A stretch of 64,000 bases of DNA, from contig WHTS01000003.1 in NCBI GenBank assembly GCA_009377585.1, forward strand, positions 92,077 to 156,076, written 5' to 3'. Positions 26,628 through 35,425 of this stretch are shown here, piece after piece. A program made the position numbers and the translations under genes. Each line of letters begins with the position of its first letter. The stretch's first letter is position 1. Under the pieces are notes generated by a model. It saw only the letters and a list, made by a program, of their open reading frames with translations, ran no database searches and was not told the origin of the DNA. This DNA comes from Betaproteobacteria bacterium. Its GTDB lineage: Bacteria > Pseudomonadota > Gammaproteobacteria > Burkholderiales > WYBJ01.

Positions 26628-27503
26628 ATGAGCCCGTTCGAGCTGATCGAGCCCACGTCGCTGCAGGAAGCGGTGAACCTGCTCGAACCGGCCGACCCGT
26701 CGGTGCGCGCGGCCGGCGGCTGCACCGCGCTCATGCTCATGATGAAGGCCGGGGTGCTGAAACCGCGGCGCCTGGTGAGCTTGCGCCGCATCGAGCCGCG
26801 CTACTTCGCCATCGAGCGCGAACCGCAGGCGATCCGGCTCGGCGCCCAAGTCACGCTCACGCAACTCGAGCACTCTCCGGCGGTCCACGACGCGCTTCCG
26901 GTCGTGTGCCGCGCGCTCAGCCGGCTTGCCAACGTGCGCGTACGCAATGTCGCAACGGTCGGCGGCAACCTCGCGCACGCCGACCCGCACATGGACTTGC
27001 CTGCGCTGCTGGCCGCGCTCGATGCGCGCATCGTCGTGCAAGGCGCGGCCGGCACGCGCACGCTTGCGCTCGCCGAGCTGATCGCGGGCTACATGGAAAC
27101 CACCCTCGCGGGCGACGAGCTGATCGCCGAGGTGCATATCCCTGTTCACAAGGCGCGTCGGGCGGCGTACCGGAAGGTGACGACCCGGTGCGCCGACGAT
27201 TGGCCGGCACTCGGCATCGCGGTCGCGCTGGACATGGGCGAGGACGGGATGGTGGACGATGCGCGCGTGGTGGTGAGCGCGGCCGTGGACCGGCCCACGC
27301 GCCTGAGCGCGGTGGAAGCGCTCGTTCGCGGCGCTCGGCTCGACGCTGCGCTGCTCGAGCGCGCGGGCGATGCGGCGGCCGAGCAGGAATTGATCGGCGA
27401 TCAGCACGGTTCGGCGGCGTACAAGCGTGAGCTCCTGCGCGTGCACATGCGGCGCGCGTTACGCGAAGCCGTGTCAGCGCCCGCCGCTGCGGCTGCGCAA
27501 TGA
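26628..27503 (+). CDS. Molybdenum hydroxylase FAD-binding (medium) subunit
   Basis: The 291-residue CoxM/XdhB-type subunit passes electrons between FAD and the iron-sulfur subunit. It opens with FELIEPTSLQEAVNLL. The FAD-contact motifs are AAGGCTALMLMMKAG and the strongly conserved RNVATVGGNLAHADPHMDLP, with a C-terminal CO-dehydrogenase flavoprotein domain. ATG 26628 is chosen because the family begins here; the ribosome site is weak. It heads a three-subunit set (FAD, Mo, 2Fe-2S in that order) ending at 30537, most likely an aromatic or heteroaromatic acid hydroxylase or a hydroxybenzoyl-CoA-reductase-like enzyme. The substrate is not determined. Confidence 0.9.
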   Translation: MSPFELIEPTSLQEAVNLLEPADPSVRAAGGCTALMLMMKAGVLKPRRLVSLRRIEPRYFAIEREPQAIRLGAQVTLTQLEHSPAVHDALPVVCRALSRLANVRVRNVATVGGNLAHADPHMDLPALLAALDARIVVQGAAGTRTLALAELIAGYMETTLAGDELIAEVHIPVHKARRAAYRKVTTRCADDWPALGIAVALDMGEDGMVDDARVVVSAAVDRPTRLSAVEALVRGARLDAALLERAGDAAAEQELIGDQHGSAAYKRELLRVHMRRALREAVSAPAAAAAQ

Positions 27504-27525
27504 GCTCACTGCGTGCGATGGCGCG

Positions 27526-27604
27526 ACGAGTCAGTGGATGCGATGACGCAATGAGCCGAGTGGATGGGACGATGCGACGAGCCGAGTGGACGCGATGATG
27601 CAAT
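27526..27604. repeat. Degenerate 26-bp tandem repeat
   Basis: Three imperfect units with a 26-base period fill the gap between the FAD and Mo subunit genes. The unit cores are ACGAGTCAGTGGATG (27526-27540), ATGAGCCGAGTGGATG (27551-27566) and ACGAGCCGAGTGGACG (27577-27592), separated by CGATGACGCA-like spacers. No gene is encoded. Confidence 0.75.
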
Positions 27605-27617
27605 CGAGGCCGCAGCA

Positions 27618-29906
27618 GTGAGCGCGCTCCGCCACAACGGTCCGCAAGTCGGCCGTTCGGTGCTGCGCAAGGAGGCGCGCGCCAAGCTCACGGGCCGCGC
27701 GCCCTACGTGCACAACCTCGTGCTGCCCGGCATGCTGTACGGCAAGATCGCGCGCAGCCCCATCGCGCATGGCCGCATCCGCCGCATCGATACCGCAGCC
27801 GCGCGCGCGCATCCCGGCGTGCATCGCGTGCTGACGGGCGAGGACATCCGGGCGCTCATTCCCGATCCGCACTACGGCCCGGCGTTTCACGATCAGCCGA
27901 TCCTCGCGCTCGACAAGGTGCGCTACGCCGGCGAGCCGGTCGCGCTGGTGCTCGCGGCCGATCCGCACGTGGCCGAGGCGGCCGCACAGTCGATCGAGGT
28001 CGAGTACGAGGAGTTGCCCGCAGTCTTCGACGAAGTCGCGGCGATGACCTCGCAGGCCATCGTGCACGAGACGCTCAAGCCCGCCGGAACGTTTCCCGAT
28101 CTCAAGCACCTGGCCGGCAAGCGCGACACCAATATCGCGCTCGACTTCCATCTGCGCCGCGGTGACGTGAACACCGCGTTCGCCGAGGCCGCGCAGGTCT
28201 TCGAGCATACGTTCAAGACGCAGCAGGTGCTGCACCTGCCGCTCGAGCCCTTCGTCACGGTGGCGGAACCGGGCGACGGGCGGCTCACGCTCCATACCGC
28301 TTCGCAGAGCCCGTCGTTCGTGCGCATCGAGATCGCGCGCCTGCTCGGCTGGCCGGAGAACCGCGTGCGGGTGCAGGTGCCGTTCCTGGGCGGCGGCTTC
28401 GGCGCCAAGCTCTACATCAAGCTGGAAGCGCTGGTCGCCGCGGCGGCGTTGATCGTACGCCGGCCAGTGAAGGTGGCGGCTTCGATGGAAGAGCAGTTCT
28501 ACACGCTCACCAAGCATGCGGCCACGCTGCGCATCAAAAGCGGTGTGGACGGCAGCGGCCGCATCGTCGCGCGTGCATGCGAGGTGTGGTGGAACGGCGG
28601 CGCGTATGCCGACATCGGTCCGCGCATCACGCAGAAGTCGGGCTTCACCGCGCCCGGCCCATACGATATCGATAACGTGACGATCGATTCCTACGCGCTC
28701 TATACCAATCTGCCGCCTGCCGGGGCGCTGCGGGGCTTCGGCATCCCGCAGCTGGTGTGGGCTTACGAGAGCCATGCGGACATGGTTGCGCGCGCGATCG
28801 GCATGGATCCGCTCGAATTCCGCCGCAAGAACATTCTGCGCGAAGGCCGGCCGCAGGCAACCGGGACCATCATGCGCGATGCGGCGCTGGATCGGGTGCT
28901 GGAGCGGCTCGCGCAGCGCATGCGCTGGAACGAGCCCTTCGATCGCGCTAGCGGCACGCTCAAGCGCGGGCGCGGGATCGCGATCGGCTTCAAGGCGAGC
29001 ATTTCGCCCACCACATCGGTTGCGATCGTGACCGTCAACGCCGACGCGAGCTGTAGCCTGCTCTGCAGCACGGTCGACATGGGGCAGGGCTCGGATACCG
29101 CGATGGCGCAGATCGTGGGCGAAGTGCTGGGCGTCGAAGCCGAGCAGGTGAGCGTGGTGCATCCCGACACCGACGTGACGCCCTACGACATGGCAACGCT
29201 CGGCTCGCGCTCCACCTACCACATGGGCAACGCGGTCAGGCGCGCGGCCGAGGACGCACGCGACAAGCTGCTTGCGCTCGCCGGCGAGCTGGGCTTGCCG
29301 CCGGAGACCACGCCGATTCCGGATCTCTTTCGCAAGAAGTACGGCATGCAGGCCGGCAACGTGGTCGGCATGGGAAGCTTCGTCCCGGCGTATGCCCCGA
29401 CCGATCACGCCACCGGCCAGTCGGACAACGTCACGCCGTTCTGGATGGTGGGGGCGACCGGTGTCGAAGTCGCCGTCGACACCGAGACCGGGCAGTTCGA
29501 AGTGACGCGGCTCGTCAACGTGGCCGATTGCGGCAAGGCGATCAATCCCGCGGTGGTTCAGACGCAACTCTCCGGCGCCGCTATCATGCAGCTCGGCTTC
29601 AGCACCTCCGAGCACATGCTCTTCCGCGACGGCCAGTTGATGAATGCGTCGCTTGCCGAATACAAGATTCCCGGCATGCTCGATGTGCCGGCTCGGATCG
29701 AGAACGAGGCAGTGGACGGCAACGAGCGCGGCGGCCCGTTCGGCGCCAAGGGCGTGGGCGAGAGCGGCACGTTCGGGGTGTCGCCGGCGATCGCGAACGC
29801 GATCGAGGATGCGGTCGGTGTGCGCCTGACCGCGCTGCCGCTCACCGCCGAGAGCGTGTACCGGGCGCTGCGCGTCCAGTGCGGCCAGCCGCTGGAAAAC
29901 GAATGA
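27618..29906 (+). CDS. Molybdenum hydroxylase large (molybdopterin) subunit
   Basis: The 762-residue catalytic subunit of the xanthine-dehydrogenase family binds the Mo-pterin cofactor. Family marks in order are YVHNLVLPGMLYGKIARSP near the N-terminus, PFLGGGFGAKLYIKLEALVA, PPAGALRGFGIPQLVWAYES, a VDMGQGSDTAMAQIVGEVLG segment and the C-terminal FGAKGVGESGTFGVSPAIA, whose Glu is the expected catalytic base. GTG 27618 is preferred because the upstream frame is repeat DNA. It stands 114 bases after the FAD subunit and 7 bases before the 2Fe-2S subunit. It probably hydroxylates or dehydroxylates an aromatic acid or CoA ester that feeds the UbiD-like decarboxylase downstream. Confidence 0.92.
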   Translation: MSALRHNGPQVGRSVLRKEARAKLTGRAPYVHNLVLPGMLYGKIARSPIAHGRIRRIDTAAARAHPGVHRVLTGEDIRALIPDPHYGPAFHDQPILALDKVRYAGEPVALVLAADPHVAEAAAQSIEVEYEELPAVFDEVAAMTSQAIVHETLKPAGTFPDLKHLAGKRDTNIALDFHLRRGDVNTAFAEAAQVFEHTFKTQQVLHLPLEPFVTVAEPGDGRLTLHTASQSPSFVRIEIARLLGWPENRVRVQVPFLGGGFGAKLYIKLEALVAAAALIVRRPVKVAASMEEQFYTLTKHAATLRIKSGVDGSGRIVARACEVWWNGGAYADIGPRITQKSGFTAPGPYDIDNVTIDSYALYTNLPPAGALRGFGIPQLVWAYESHADMVARAIGMDPLEFRRKNILREGRPQATGTIMRDAALDRVLERLAQRMRWNEPFDRASGTLKRGRGIAIGFKASISPTTSVAIVTVNADASCSLLCSTVDMGQGSDTAMAQIVGEVLGVEAEQVSVVHPDTDVTPYDMATLGSRSTYHMGNAVRRAAEDARDKLLALAGELGLPPETTPIPDLFRKKYGMQAGNVVGMGSFVPAYAPTDHATGQSDNVTPFWMVGATGVEVAVDTETGQFEVTRLVNVADCGKAINPAVVQTQLSGAAIMQLGFSTSEHMLFRDGQLMNASLAEYKIPGMLDVPARIENEAVDGNERGGPFGAKGVGESGTFGVSPAIANAIEDAVGVRLTALPLTAESVYRALRVQCGQPLENE

Positions 29907-29913
29907 GGGACCA

Positions 29914-30537
29914 ATGAGCGTGGAAGCCGCGGCCGAGCGCACGATCCGCTTTCGCTTGAACGGCGAAGCGGTCAGCGCGCAGATTGGAAGCCATCACACG
30001 CTGGTGGAGCTGCTGCAGCGGATGGGACTCGGCGGCGCACGCGAAAGTTGTGCGCAAGGGCTGTGCGGCTGTTGCACGGTGCTCGTCGACGGGACGGCGG
30101 TTTCCGGTTGTCTGTACCTGGCGGCGTTCGTGGACGGCGCGGAAGTGGCCACCATCGAGCAGGTACACGGCGATGACCAGCAATGGATGCTTCGGACGGC
30201 GCAACAAGCAAGACCCACGACGCTCCCCTCTCCCTCTGGGAGAGGGGCTGGGGGTGAGGGAAACGACGCCACGCGAGGTTACGGGACGCAAGTCGCGATG
30301 GATGACCTCGGCCTGGATGCGGTACAGAGAGCGTTCGCCGCATGCGGCGCATTCCAGTGCGGCTTCTGCACGCCCGGGTTCGTGCTCATGAGCCGGCAGC
30401 TCCTGGACGCGAATCCCGATCCGAGCGAAGACGAGATCCGGCATTACCTGTCCGGCAACCTGTGCCGGTGCGCGGCCTATCCGGAGATCGTGCGCGCCGT
30501 GCAGCTCGCGGCCCGCATGCGCGCAGGCCAGGCATGA
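29914..30537 (+). CDS. Molybdenum hydroxylase 2Fe-2S (small) subunit with in-frame repeat insertion
   Basis: The 207-residue subunit carries both clusters of the family: the plant-ferredoxin-type site SCAQGLCGCCTVLVDG with a fourth Cys in VSGCLYL, and the helical-domain site QCGFCTPGFVLMSRQ plus CRCAAY. Usual length is about 155-165 residues. The extra roughly 40 residues lie between ATIEQV and VQRAFAACGAFQCG, exactly where the two domains join, and are encoded by a REP-like hairpin (30225-30247) with flanking DNA. The frame is intact, so the protein may tolerate the insert as a longer interdomain loop. The stop overlaps the UbiD start (ATGA). Confidence 0.9.
   Translation: MSVEAAAERTIRFRLNGEAVSAQIGSHHTLVELLQRMGLGGARESCAQGLCGCCTVLVDGTAVSGCLYLAAFVDGAEVATIEQVHGDDQQWMLRTAQQARPTTLPSPSGRGAGGEGNDATRGYGTQVAMDDLGLDAVQRAFAACGAFQCGFCTPGFVLMSRQLLDANPDPSEDEIRHYLSGNLCRCAAYPEIVRAVQLAARMRAGQA
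30225..30260. repeat. REP-like hairpin inside a coding sequence
   Basis: CCCCTCTCCC (30225-30234) and GGGAGAGGGG (30238-30247) are perfect complements with a TCT loop, followed by CTGGGGGTGAGGG. The same CTCCCCTCTCCC...GGGTGAGGG type of element is a common intergenic repeat in many proteobacteria. Here it sits inside the 2Fe-2S subunit gene and is read as TLPSPSGRGAGGEG without breaking the frame. Confidence 0.9.
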
Positions 30538-31985
30538 GCGCCGCCACCGGCAATCCGCTCGACTTGCGCGTCTGGCTGGAGGAAGCGCGGCGCCTGGGCG
30601 AGCTGCGCGATGTCGAAGGCGCCGACTGGAATCTCGAGCTCGGCACGGTCAGCGAGCTGAACGTCAAGAAAACCAACCCGCCTGCCCTGCTGTTCGACCG
30701 TATCCCGGGCTATCCCGCGGGCTATCGTGTGCTCACCTGCAGCACGTCGAGCCCGGCGCGGCTTGCTTCCATCCTGCGGCTCGGGCCCGAGCAAAGCCAC
30801 CATGGGCTGGTGCAGAAGCTGCGCGGCAGGCCGGCGCAATGGCAGGCGCGTGCTGCGCAGTTCAAGCCGGTCGGGGTAGAAGGCGGGCCGGTGTTCGACA
30901 ACGCAGTGAGCGGGGCCGACCTGGATCTGTTCGCGTTCCCGTCGCCGCTTTGGCACGAAGGCGATGGCGGGCGCTACATCGGCACGGGCTGCATGGTGGT
31001 GACGCGCGATTACGACAGCGACTGGATCAACGTCGGCACCTACCGGGTGATGATTCACGACCGCAACCACGTCGGGCTCGACATGATTCCGGGCAAGCAC
31101 GGCGCGATCCAGTATCGCAAGCACATGGCCGCGGGCAAGCCCTTCCCGGTGTGCATCGTGCTCGGCGCCGATCCGCTCGGCTACCTGGTGTCGGGGATCG
31201 AGGTGCCATTCGGCATGTGCGAATACGACTACATCGGGGCGATCCTGAACGAGCCGGTCGCCGTGGTGAAGGGCGCGCTCACCGGGCTGCCTCTTCCGGC
31301 AGCCTCGGAGATCGTGCTCGAAGGCTGGGCGCAGCCGGGCGACGAGCGCATCGAAGGACCGTTCGGCGAATTCCACGGCTACTACCCCGGCAAGGCCGCC
31401 ACCGCGCCTGCGGTGAAGATCGAGCGCATCTACTTCCGAAACGATCCGATCATGATCGGCAGTCCGCCCGCCAAGCCGCCGAACGACTATTCGTATTCGA
31501 AGGCGGTCATGCGCTCGGCACTGCTGTTCGATGCGCTGGCCGCGGCCGGCGTGCCCGACGTCGCCGCAGTCTGGGCGCACGAGATCGGCGGCGCGCGCAT
31601 GTTCAACGTGGTCGCGATCAAGCAACGCTACGCCGGGCATGCGCGTCAGGCCGGCCACATCCTCAACCAGTGCGGGGTCGGCGCCTACATGTCGCGCTAC
31701 TCGGTGGTGGTGGATGAGGACATCGATCCGTCGAACCTGCAGGAAGTGATGTGGGCGGTGGCGACGCGCACCGATCCGGCGCTCGACATCGACATCATCC
31801 AGCGCGGCATGGGCTCGAAGAACGACCCGATGTCGATTGCCTACCCGTATGCGGCGCCGTTGAGCTCCAAGGCGATCATCGACGCCTGCCGGCCGTACGA
31901 TTTCCTGCACGAGTTCCCCGCCGTGGCCGAAGCGAGCAAGGAGCTGCAGGAGAAGATCCGCGCGAAATGGAAGGACCTGCTCTGA
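30534..31985 (+). CDS. UbiD-family decarboxylase
   Basis: The 483-residue prenyl-FMN-dependent (de)carboxylase acts on aromatic or unsaturated acids. It matches UbiD over its whole length: LRVWLEEARRLGELRDVEG at the start, ITHD-like segment GTCMVVTRDYDSDW-like region (here GTGCMVVTRDYDSDWINVG), PGKHGAIQYRKHMAAGKPFP, the acidic active-site region GDERIEGPFGEFHGYYPG, and a C-terminal DFLHEFPAVAEASKELQ. It is translationally coupled to the Mo-hydroxylase small subunit (ATGA overlap) and followed 29 bases later by a Bug receptor, suggesting uptake and decarboxylation of one aromatic acid. The prenyl-FMN synthase UbiX is not in the window. Confidence 0.9.
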   Translation: MSAATGNPLDLRVWLEEARRLGELRDVEGADWNLELGTVSELNVKKTNPPALLFDRIPGYPAGYRVLTCSTSSPARLASILRLGPEQSHHGLVQKLRGRPAQWQARAAQFKPVGVEGGPVFDNAVSGADLDLFAFPSPLWHEGDGGRYIGTGCMVVTRDYDSDWINVGTYRVMIHDRNHVGLDMIPGKHGAIQYRKHMAAGKPFPVCIVLGADPLGYLVSGIEVPFGMCEYDYIGAILNEPVAVVKGALTGLPLPAASEIVLEGWAQPGDERIEGPFGEFHGYYPGKAATAPAVKIERIYFRNDPIMIGSPPAKPPNDYSYSKAVMRSALLFDALAAAGVPDVAAVWAHEIGGARMFNVVAIKQRYAGHARQAGHILNQCGVGAYMSRYSVVVDEDIDPSNLQEVMWAVATRTDPALDIDIIQRGMGSKNDPMSIAYPYAAPLSSKAIIDACRPYDFLHEFPAVAEASKELQEKIRAKWKDLL

Positions 31986-32014
31986 GGAGCAGGCCGCATC
32001 AGGGAGAGCACAAC

Positions 32015-32986
32015 ATGCCGCGTTTCACCACCCTCCTCTTCGGCGCGAGCTTGCTGGCAGCCGCCGCTGGCCTGCAGGCGCAGGATTACCCGACCAAGCC
32101 CATCCGCGTCCTGGTGCCGTTCGCGCCCGGCGGCGTGGTCGACACCTCCACCCGCATCCTCACCAACAAGCTCACCGAGCGGCTCGGCTGGACCTTCGTC
32201 ATCGACAACCGTCCCGGCGGCAATGGCTTCATCGCAGTCGGCATCGCGGCAAAGGCGCCAGCCGACGGCTACACGCTGCTGTGCGCGCACACCGGCGAGT
32301 TCTCGGTGAACCCGGTCGTGCTCAAGAACGTGCCGTATGACCTCGATCGCGACTTCACGCCCATTACCATGCTGAGTGACGCCGCCATGGCGGTGGTGGT
32401 CAGCACCGCGTCCGGCATCGGCGGCTTCAAGGAGCTGGTGGCTGCCGCCAAGGCCAAGCCGGGGGAAGTGACCTACGGCTCGCCGGGCACGGGATCGGTC
32501 AACCAGCTGGCCGCCGAATGGATCGCCGCCGCGGCAGGCATCAAGCTGCTGCACGTGCCCTACAAGGGCGGCGCACCGGCCGTGGCCGCCGTCGCAGGCG
32601 GCGAGGTCGCCTTCACCGTGGCCGGCATTCCCGGGGTCATTGCGCATCTGAAATCCGACCGCGTCAAGGTGATCGGGGTGACGACGGCCAAGCGCTCGCC
32701 GCACGGGCCCGACTGGATGACGCCGCAGGAGGCCGGCATACCCGGAGTGGACGCCTCGATCTGGGTTGGATTGTTCGCACCCAAGGGCCTGCCGAAGTCG
32801 GTCGTCGACAAGCTTTACGCGGAAACGCGCGCGACACTGAAACTTCCGGACGTGTGCGAACGCTACGCGACCGTTGGCGCCGCCGATACCATTGGCATGC
32901 CGCCGGCGGAGTTCCATGCGCGGATCAAGCGCGATCTCGAAACCTATCGCAAGGTGGCCCGTCAGGTCGGCATCCAGCCGCAGTAA
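32015..32986 (+). CDS. Bug-family periplasmic solute-binding receptor
   Basis: The 323-residue exported binding protein has signal peptide MPRFTTLLFGASLLAAAAGL (cleaved near LQA-QD), the fingerprint YPTKPIRVLVPFAPGGVVDT, VIDNRPGGNGF, and the second-domain motif IKLLHVPYKGGAPAVAAV. AGGGAGA precedes ATG 32015 at the right distance. Its place directly after the UbiD-like gene and the Mo hydroxylase suggests that it delivers their aromatic substrate. No transporter membrane genes are near, so a shared TctAB would be needed. Confidence 0.92.
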   Translation: MPRFTTLLFGASLLAAAAGLQAQDYPTKPIRVLVPFAPGGVVDTSTRILTNKLTERLGWTFVIDNRPGGNGFIAVGIAAKAPADGYTLLCAHTGEFSVNPVVLKNVPYDLDRDFTPITMLSDAAMAVVVSTASGIGGFKELVAAAKAKPGEVTYGSPGTGSVNQLAAEWIAAAAGIKLLHVPYKGGAPAVAAVAGGEVAFTVAGIPGVIAHLKSDRVKVIGVTTAKRSPHGPDWMTPQEAGIPGVDASIWVGLFAPKGLPKSVVDKLYAETRATLKLPDVCERYATVGAADTIGMPPAEFHARIKRDLETYRKVARQVGIQPQ

Positions 32987-33099
32987 ACAGGGAGGCGATG
33001 CTCCGAATTGGAGGGAGCTTGGCTCATGCACCGGGTACAGATCCTCGGCGGGCGTCCGATAGAAAGGTTCTGGATCGTTTTGATCGCGCTTTTTTCCCC

Positions 33100-34245
33100 A
33101 TGCAGACGCTGACCACGCTCGAGAAGCTCGTGCTGACCGTGGCGCTTGCGGCCGCAACCGTCACCAGTTGGGCCGCGCCCGCCATCCCGCGCAGCGAGAT
33201 CGAGCGCAAGCCGATGCGGCTGCTGGCGGTTTTCGAGGGGGGCGCGGCGATCGAGCTCGAAGCGCTGCTCGTCAAGCCGGCAGCCGAGGCGCGCTATCCG
33301 CTGGCGCTCATCACCCACGGCTCGCCGCGGCAGAGCGAGGCGCGGCGCCGGATGTCGGCTGCGCAGATGTCCTTCCAGGCTGAGGAACTGGCGCGGCGCG
33401 GTTACGTCGCCGTGGTGGTGATGCGGCGGGGCTACGGCACATCCGAAGGCAGCTGGGACGAGTCGTCCGGCCGCTGCGATTCCGCCGACCACGAACGCGC
33501 GGCACGCGAAAGCGCGCGTGATTTGCGCGCGGCCCTGCGCGCGCTCGCATCTCATCCGCAGGTCGATGCGACCCGGACGATCGTCATCGGCCAGTCGGCG
33601 GGCGGCATCGGCACCCTCGCGCTGGCGGCCGATCCGCCCCCGGGGTTGAAGGCGGTGGTGAACTTCGCCGGCGGCCGCGGCTCGCGCGCGCCGAACGAGA
33701 TCTGCCGCGAAGACCGTCTGATCGAAGCCTACGCAGCATTCGGCAAGGCGGCGCGCGTGCCGAGCTTGTGGATCTACACCGAGAACGACCACTATTTCGG
33801 CCCGGAGCTCGCTCGGCGCATGTTCGCCGCCTACCGGGAAAAAGGCGGCGTCGGCGAATTGCGCCTGTTGCCGGCGTTCGGCGAAGACGGCCATGCCCTA
33901 TTCGCCCGCCGCGGCGGTGTGCCGCAATGGCGGCCCCTGCTCGACGCGTTCCTGCGCAAAAACGATCTGCCGACCTGGGATTCGCCGCCGACCGAGCCGT
34001 CGGTCGCGCAGCTGCCGGCGCCCGAAGTGCTGGCCACGGAATACCTGCAGCAGTGGCATCGCTACCTGGAGTCGTCCGACAACAAGGCGTTCGCCATCTC
34101 GCCCACCGGCCGGTTCGCCTGGCGCTCGGGCCGGTACACCCCGGCCGCGGCGCGCACGGCCGCGCTCGATGCTTGCGGGCTGCAGTCGTGCCGCCTCTAC
34201 TCGCAGAACGACACGCTGGTATCCGAGACGCTCGTATCGCGCTGA
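33100..34245 (+). CDS. Secreted alpha/beta hydrolase (dienelactone-hydrolase-like)
   Basis: The 381-residue protein begins with a signal peptide (MQTLTTLEKLVLTVALAAAT, Ala-rich cleavage near SWAAPA). The hydrolase fold shows the oxyanion region ALITHGSPRQSE, the nucleophile elbow VIGQSAGGIGTLAL (Ser), an acid in WIYTENDHYFGPE and the final His in GEDGHALFARRG. A cysteine-containing C-terminal extension (ACGLQSCRLYSQND) is seen in some relatives that process lipids or esters. The start at 33100 is preferred over far-upstream ATGs because it opens the signal peptide. It is placed inside a catabolic block, so an ester- or lactone-cleaving step is possible but unproven. Confidence 0.8.
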   Translation: MQTLTTLEKLVLTVALAAATVTSWAAPAIPRSEIERKPMRLLAVFEGGAAIELEALLVKPAAEARYPLALITHGSPRQSEARRRMSAAQMSFQAEELARRGYVAVVVMRRGYGTSEGSWDESSGRCDSADHERAARESARDLRAALRALASHPQVDATRTIVIGQSAGGIGTLALAADPPPGLKAVVNFAGGRGSRAPNEICREDRLIEAYAAFGKAARVPSLWIYTENDHYFGPELARRMFAAYREKGGVGELRLLPAFGEDGHALFARRGGVPQWRPLLDAFLRKNDLPTWDSPPTEPSVAQLPAPEVLATEYLQQWHRYLESSDNKAFAISPTGRFAWRSGRYTPAAARTAALDACGLQSCRLYSQNDTLVSETLVSR

Positions 34246-34273
34246 AGGCCAGCGGCGCGTAGACTGCCCTCGC

Positions 34274-35425
34274 ATGGCAGAAAGCTTCGACAAGGGGCGC
34301 CTGGCCAAATCGTTGCGCGATACCCAGCAGCCGCTGGAACGGGCGCGCACGCTGCCCGCGCCGTGCTACCACGCCGAGTCGATTCACGCGCTGGAGCAAG
34401 AGGCGCTCTTCGCGCGGCATTGGTTGGCCGTCGCGCGCGAACAAGATCTGACCGACGCCGGCCATTTCGTGACCCGCGACATCGGCCGGGAACGGGTGCT
34501 GGTGGTGCGCGGTCACGACGGCTGCCTGCGCGCCTTCTTCAACGTCTGCCGCCATCGCGGGTCGCGTCTGGTGGAGGAAGCGAGCGGGCGCTTGCAGCAG
34601 GCGATCGCCTGCCCGTATCACGCCTGGACCTACGCGCTGGACGGTCGGCTGTTGCGGGCGCCGCGAATGGATACGGGTAATGGCGCCGAAGCGCTCGCCT
34701 TGAGCGCCATGCCGCTCGCGCGTAAGGACGGCTTCGTGTTCGTCAATTTCGATAGTGCGGCGAGGCCACTGGACGAGGCGCTTGCCGACCTGCCCGACGG
34801 ATCGCGCTTGGGCCTGGAGCGGCTGCGGCGCGTGCGCGCGCTCGAATACCGCGTCGAGGCGAACTGGAAGCTCGTGTGCGAAAACTACAGCGAGTGCTAC
34901 CACTGCCCGCGCGCGCATCCGCAGCTCGACCGTTTGAGCGAGACTTCGATCGGCGGCTTCGAACAGGGCCGCTGCTTCAACGGCGGGCCGATGCGCCTGC
35001 GCGCGGGTTTCGATACGCTCTCGATGAGTGGGCGTAGCACCTGGCCGCGGTTAGGCAATGTGGGTTGCGGCGCGGACGAAGCTCTCGTGCACTACTATCT
35101 CGTTTATCCGAACCTGATGCTCGGCATACATCCCGACTACCTGAGCGTGCATACGGTATGGCCTATGAGCGCGCACGCTTCGCGCGTTTCGTGCGAGATT
35201 TCCGTGCCGCGCGAGACGCTCACTTTGCCGGGCTTCGACCCGGCGCCGGTGATCGACTTCTGGGAGCTCACGAACACGCAGGATTGGGCTTTGTGCGAGC
35301 GGGTGCAACGCGGCGTCGCTTCGCGCGGTTACCGGCCCGGCCCGTATGCGCCGAGCGAGCGCTGCGTACATGCTTTCGACGCATGGTATGCGCAGTGGCT
35401 CGCATCGGCCCTCGCCAGCGCATGA
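34274..35425 (+). CDS. Rieske aromatic-ring-hydroxylating oxygenase, alpha subunit
   Basis: The 383-residue oxygenase component has a Rieske 2Fe-2S site (VCRHRGSRLVEE with Cys-x-His, then ACPYHAWTYALDG with Cys-x2-His). The mononuclear iron site is in ENYSECYHCPRAHPQL (two His), with a later Asp in LTNTQDWALCERVQ. These enzymes add oxygen to aromatic rings or demethylate N- or O-methyl groups using electrons from a separate reductase; no reductase gene is in the window. Overall layout resembles the stand-alone alpha3 oxygenases. Its stop overlaps the next Bug gene start, so substrate uptake and oxidation appear coupled. Confidence 0.92.
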   Translation: MAESFDKGRLAKSLRDTQQPLERARTLPAPCYHAESIHALEQEALFARHWLAVAREQDLTDAGHFVTRDIGRERVLVVRGHDGCLRAFFNVCRHRGSRLVEEASGRLQQAIACPYHAWTYALDGRLLRAPRMDTGNGAEALALSAMPLARKDGFVFVNFDSAARPLDEALADLPDGSRLGLERLRRVRALEYRVEANWKLVCENYSECYHCPRAHPQLDRLSETSIGGFEQGRCFNGGPMRLRAGFDTLSMSGRSTWPRLGNVGCGADEALVHYYLVYPNLMLGIHPDYLSVHTVWPMSAHASRVSCEISVPRETLTLPGFDPAPVIDFWELTNTQDWALCERVQRGVASRGYRPGPYAPSERCVHAFDAWYAQWLASALASA

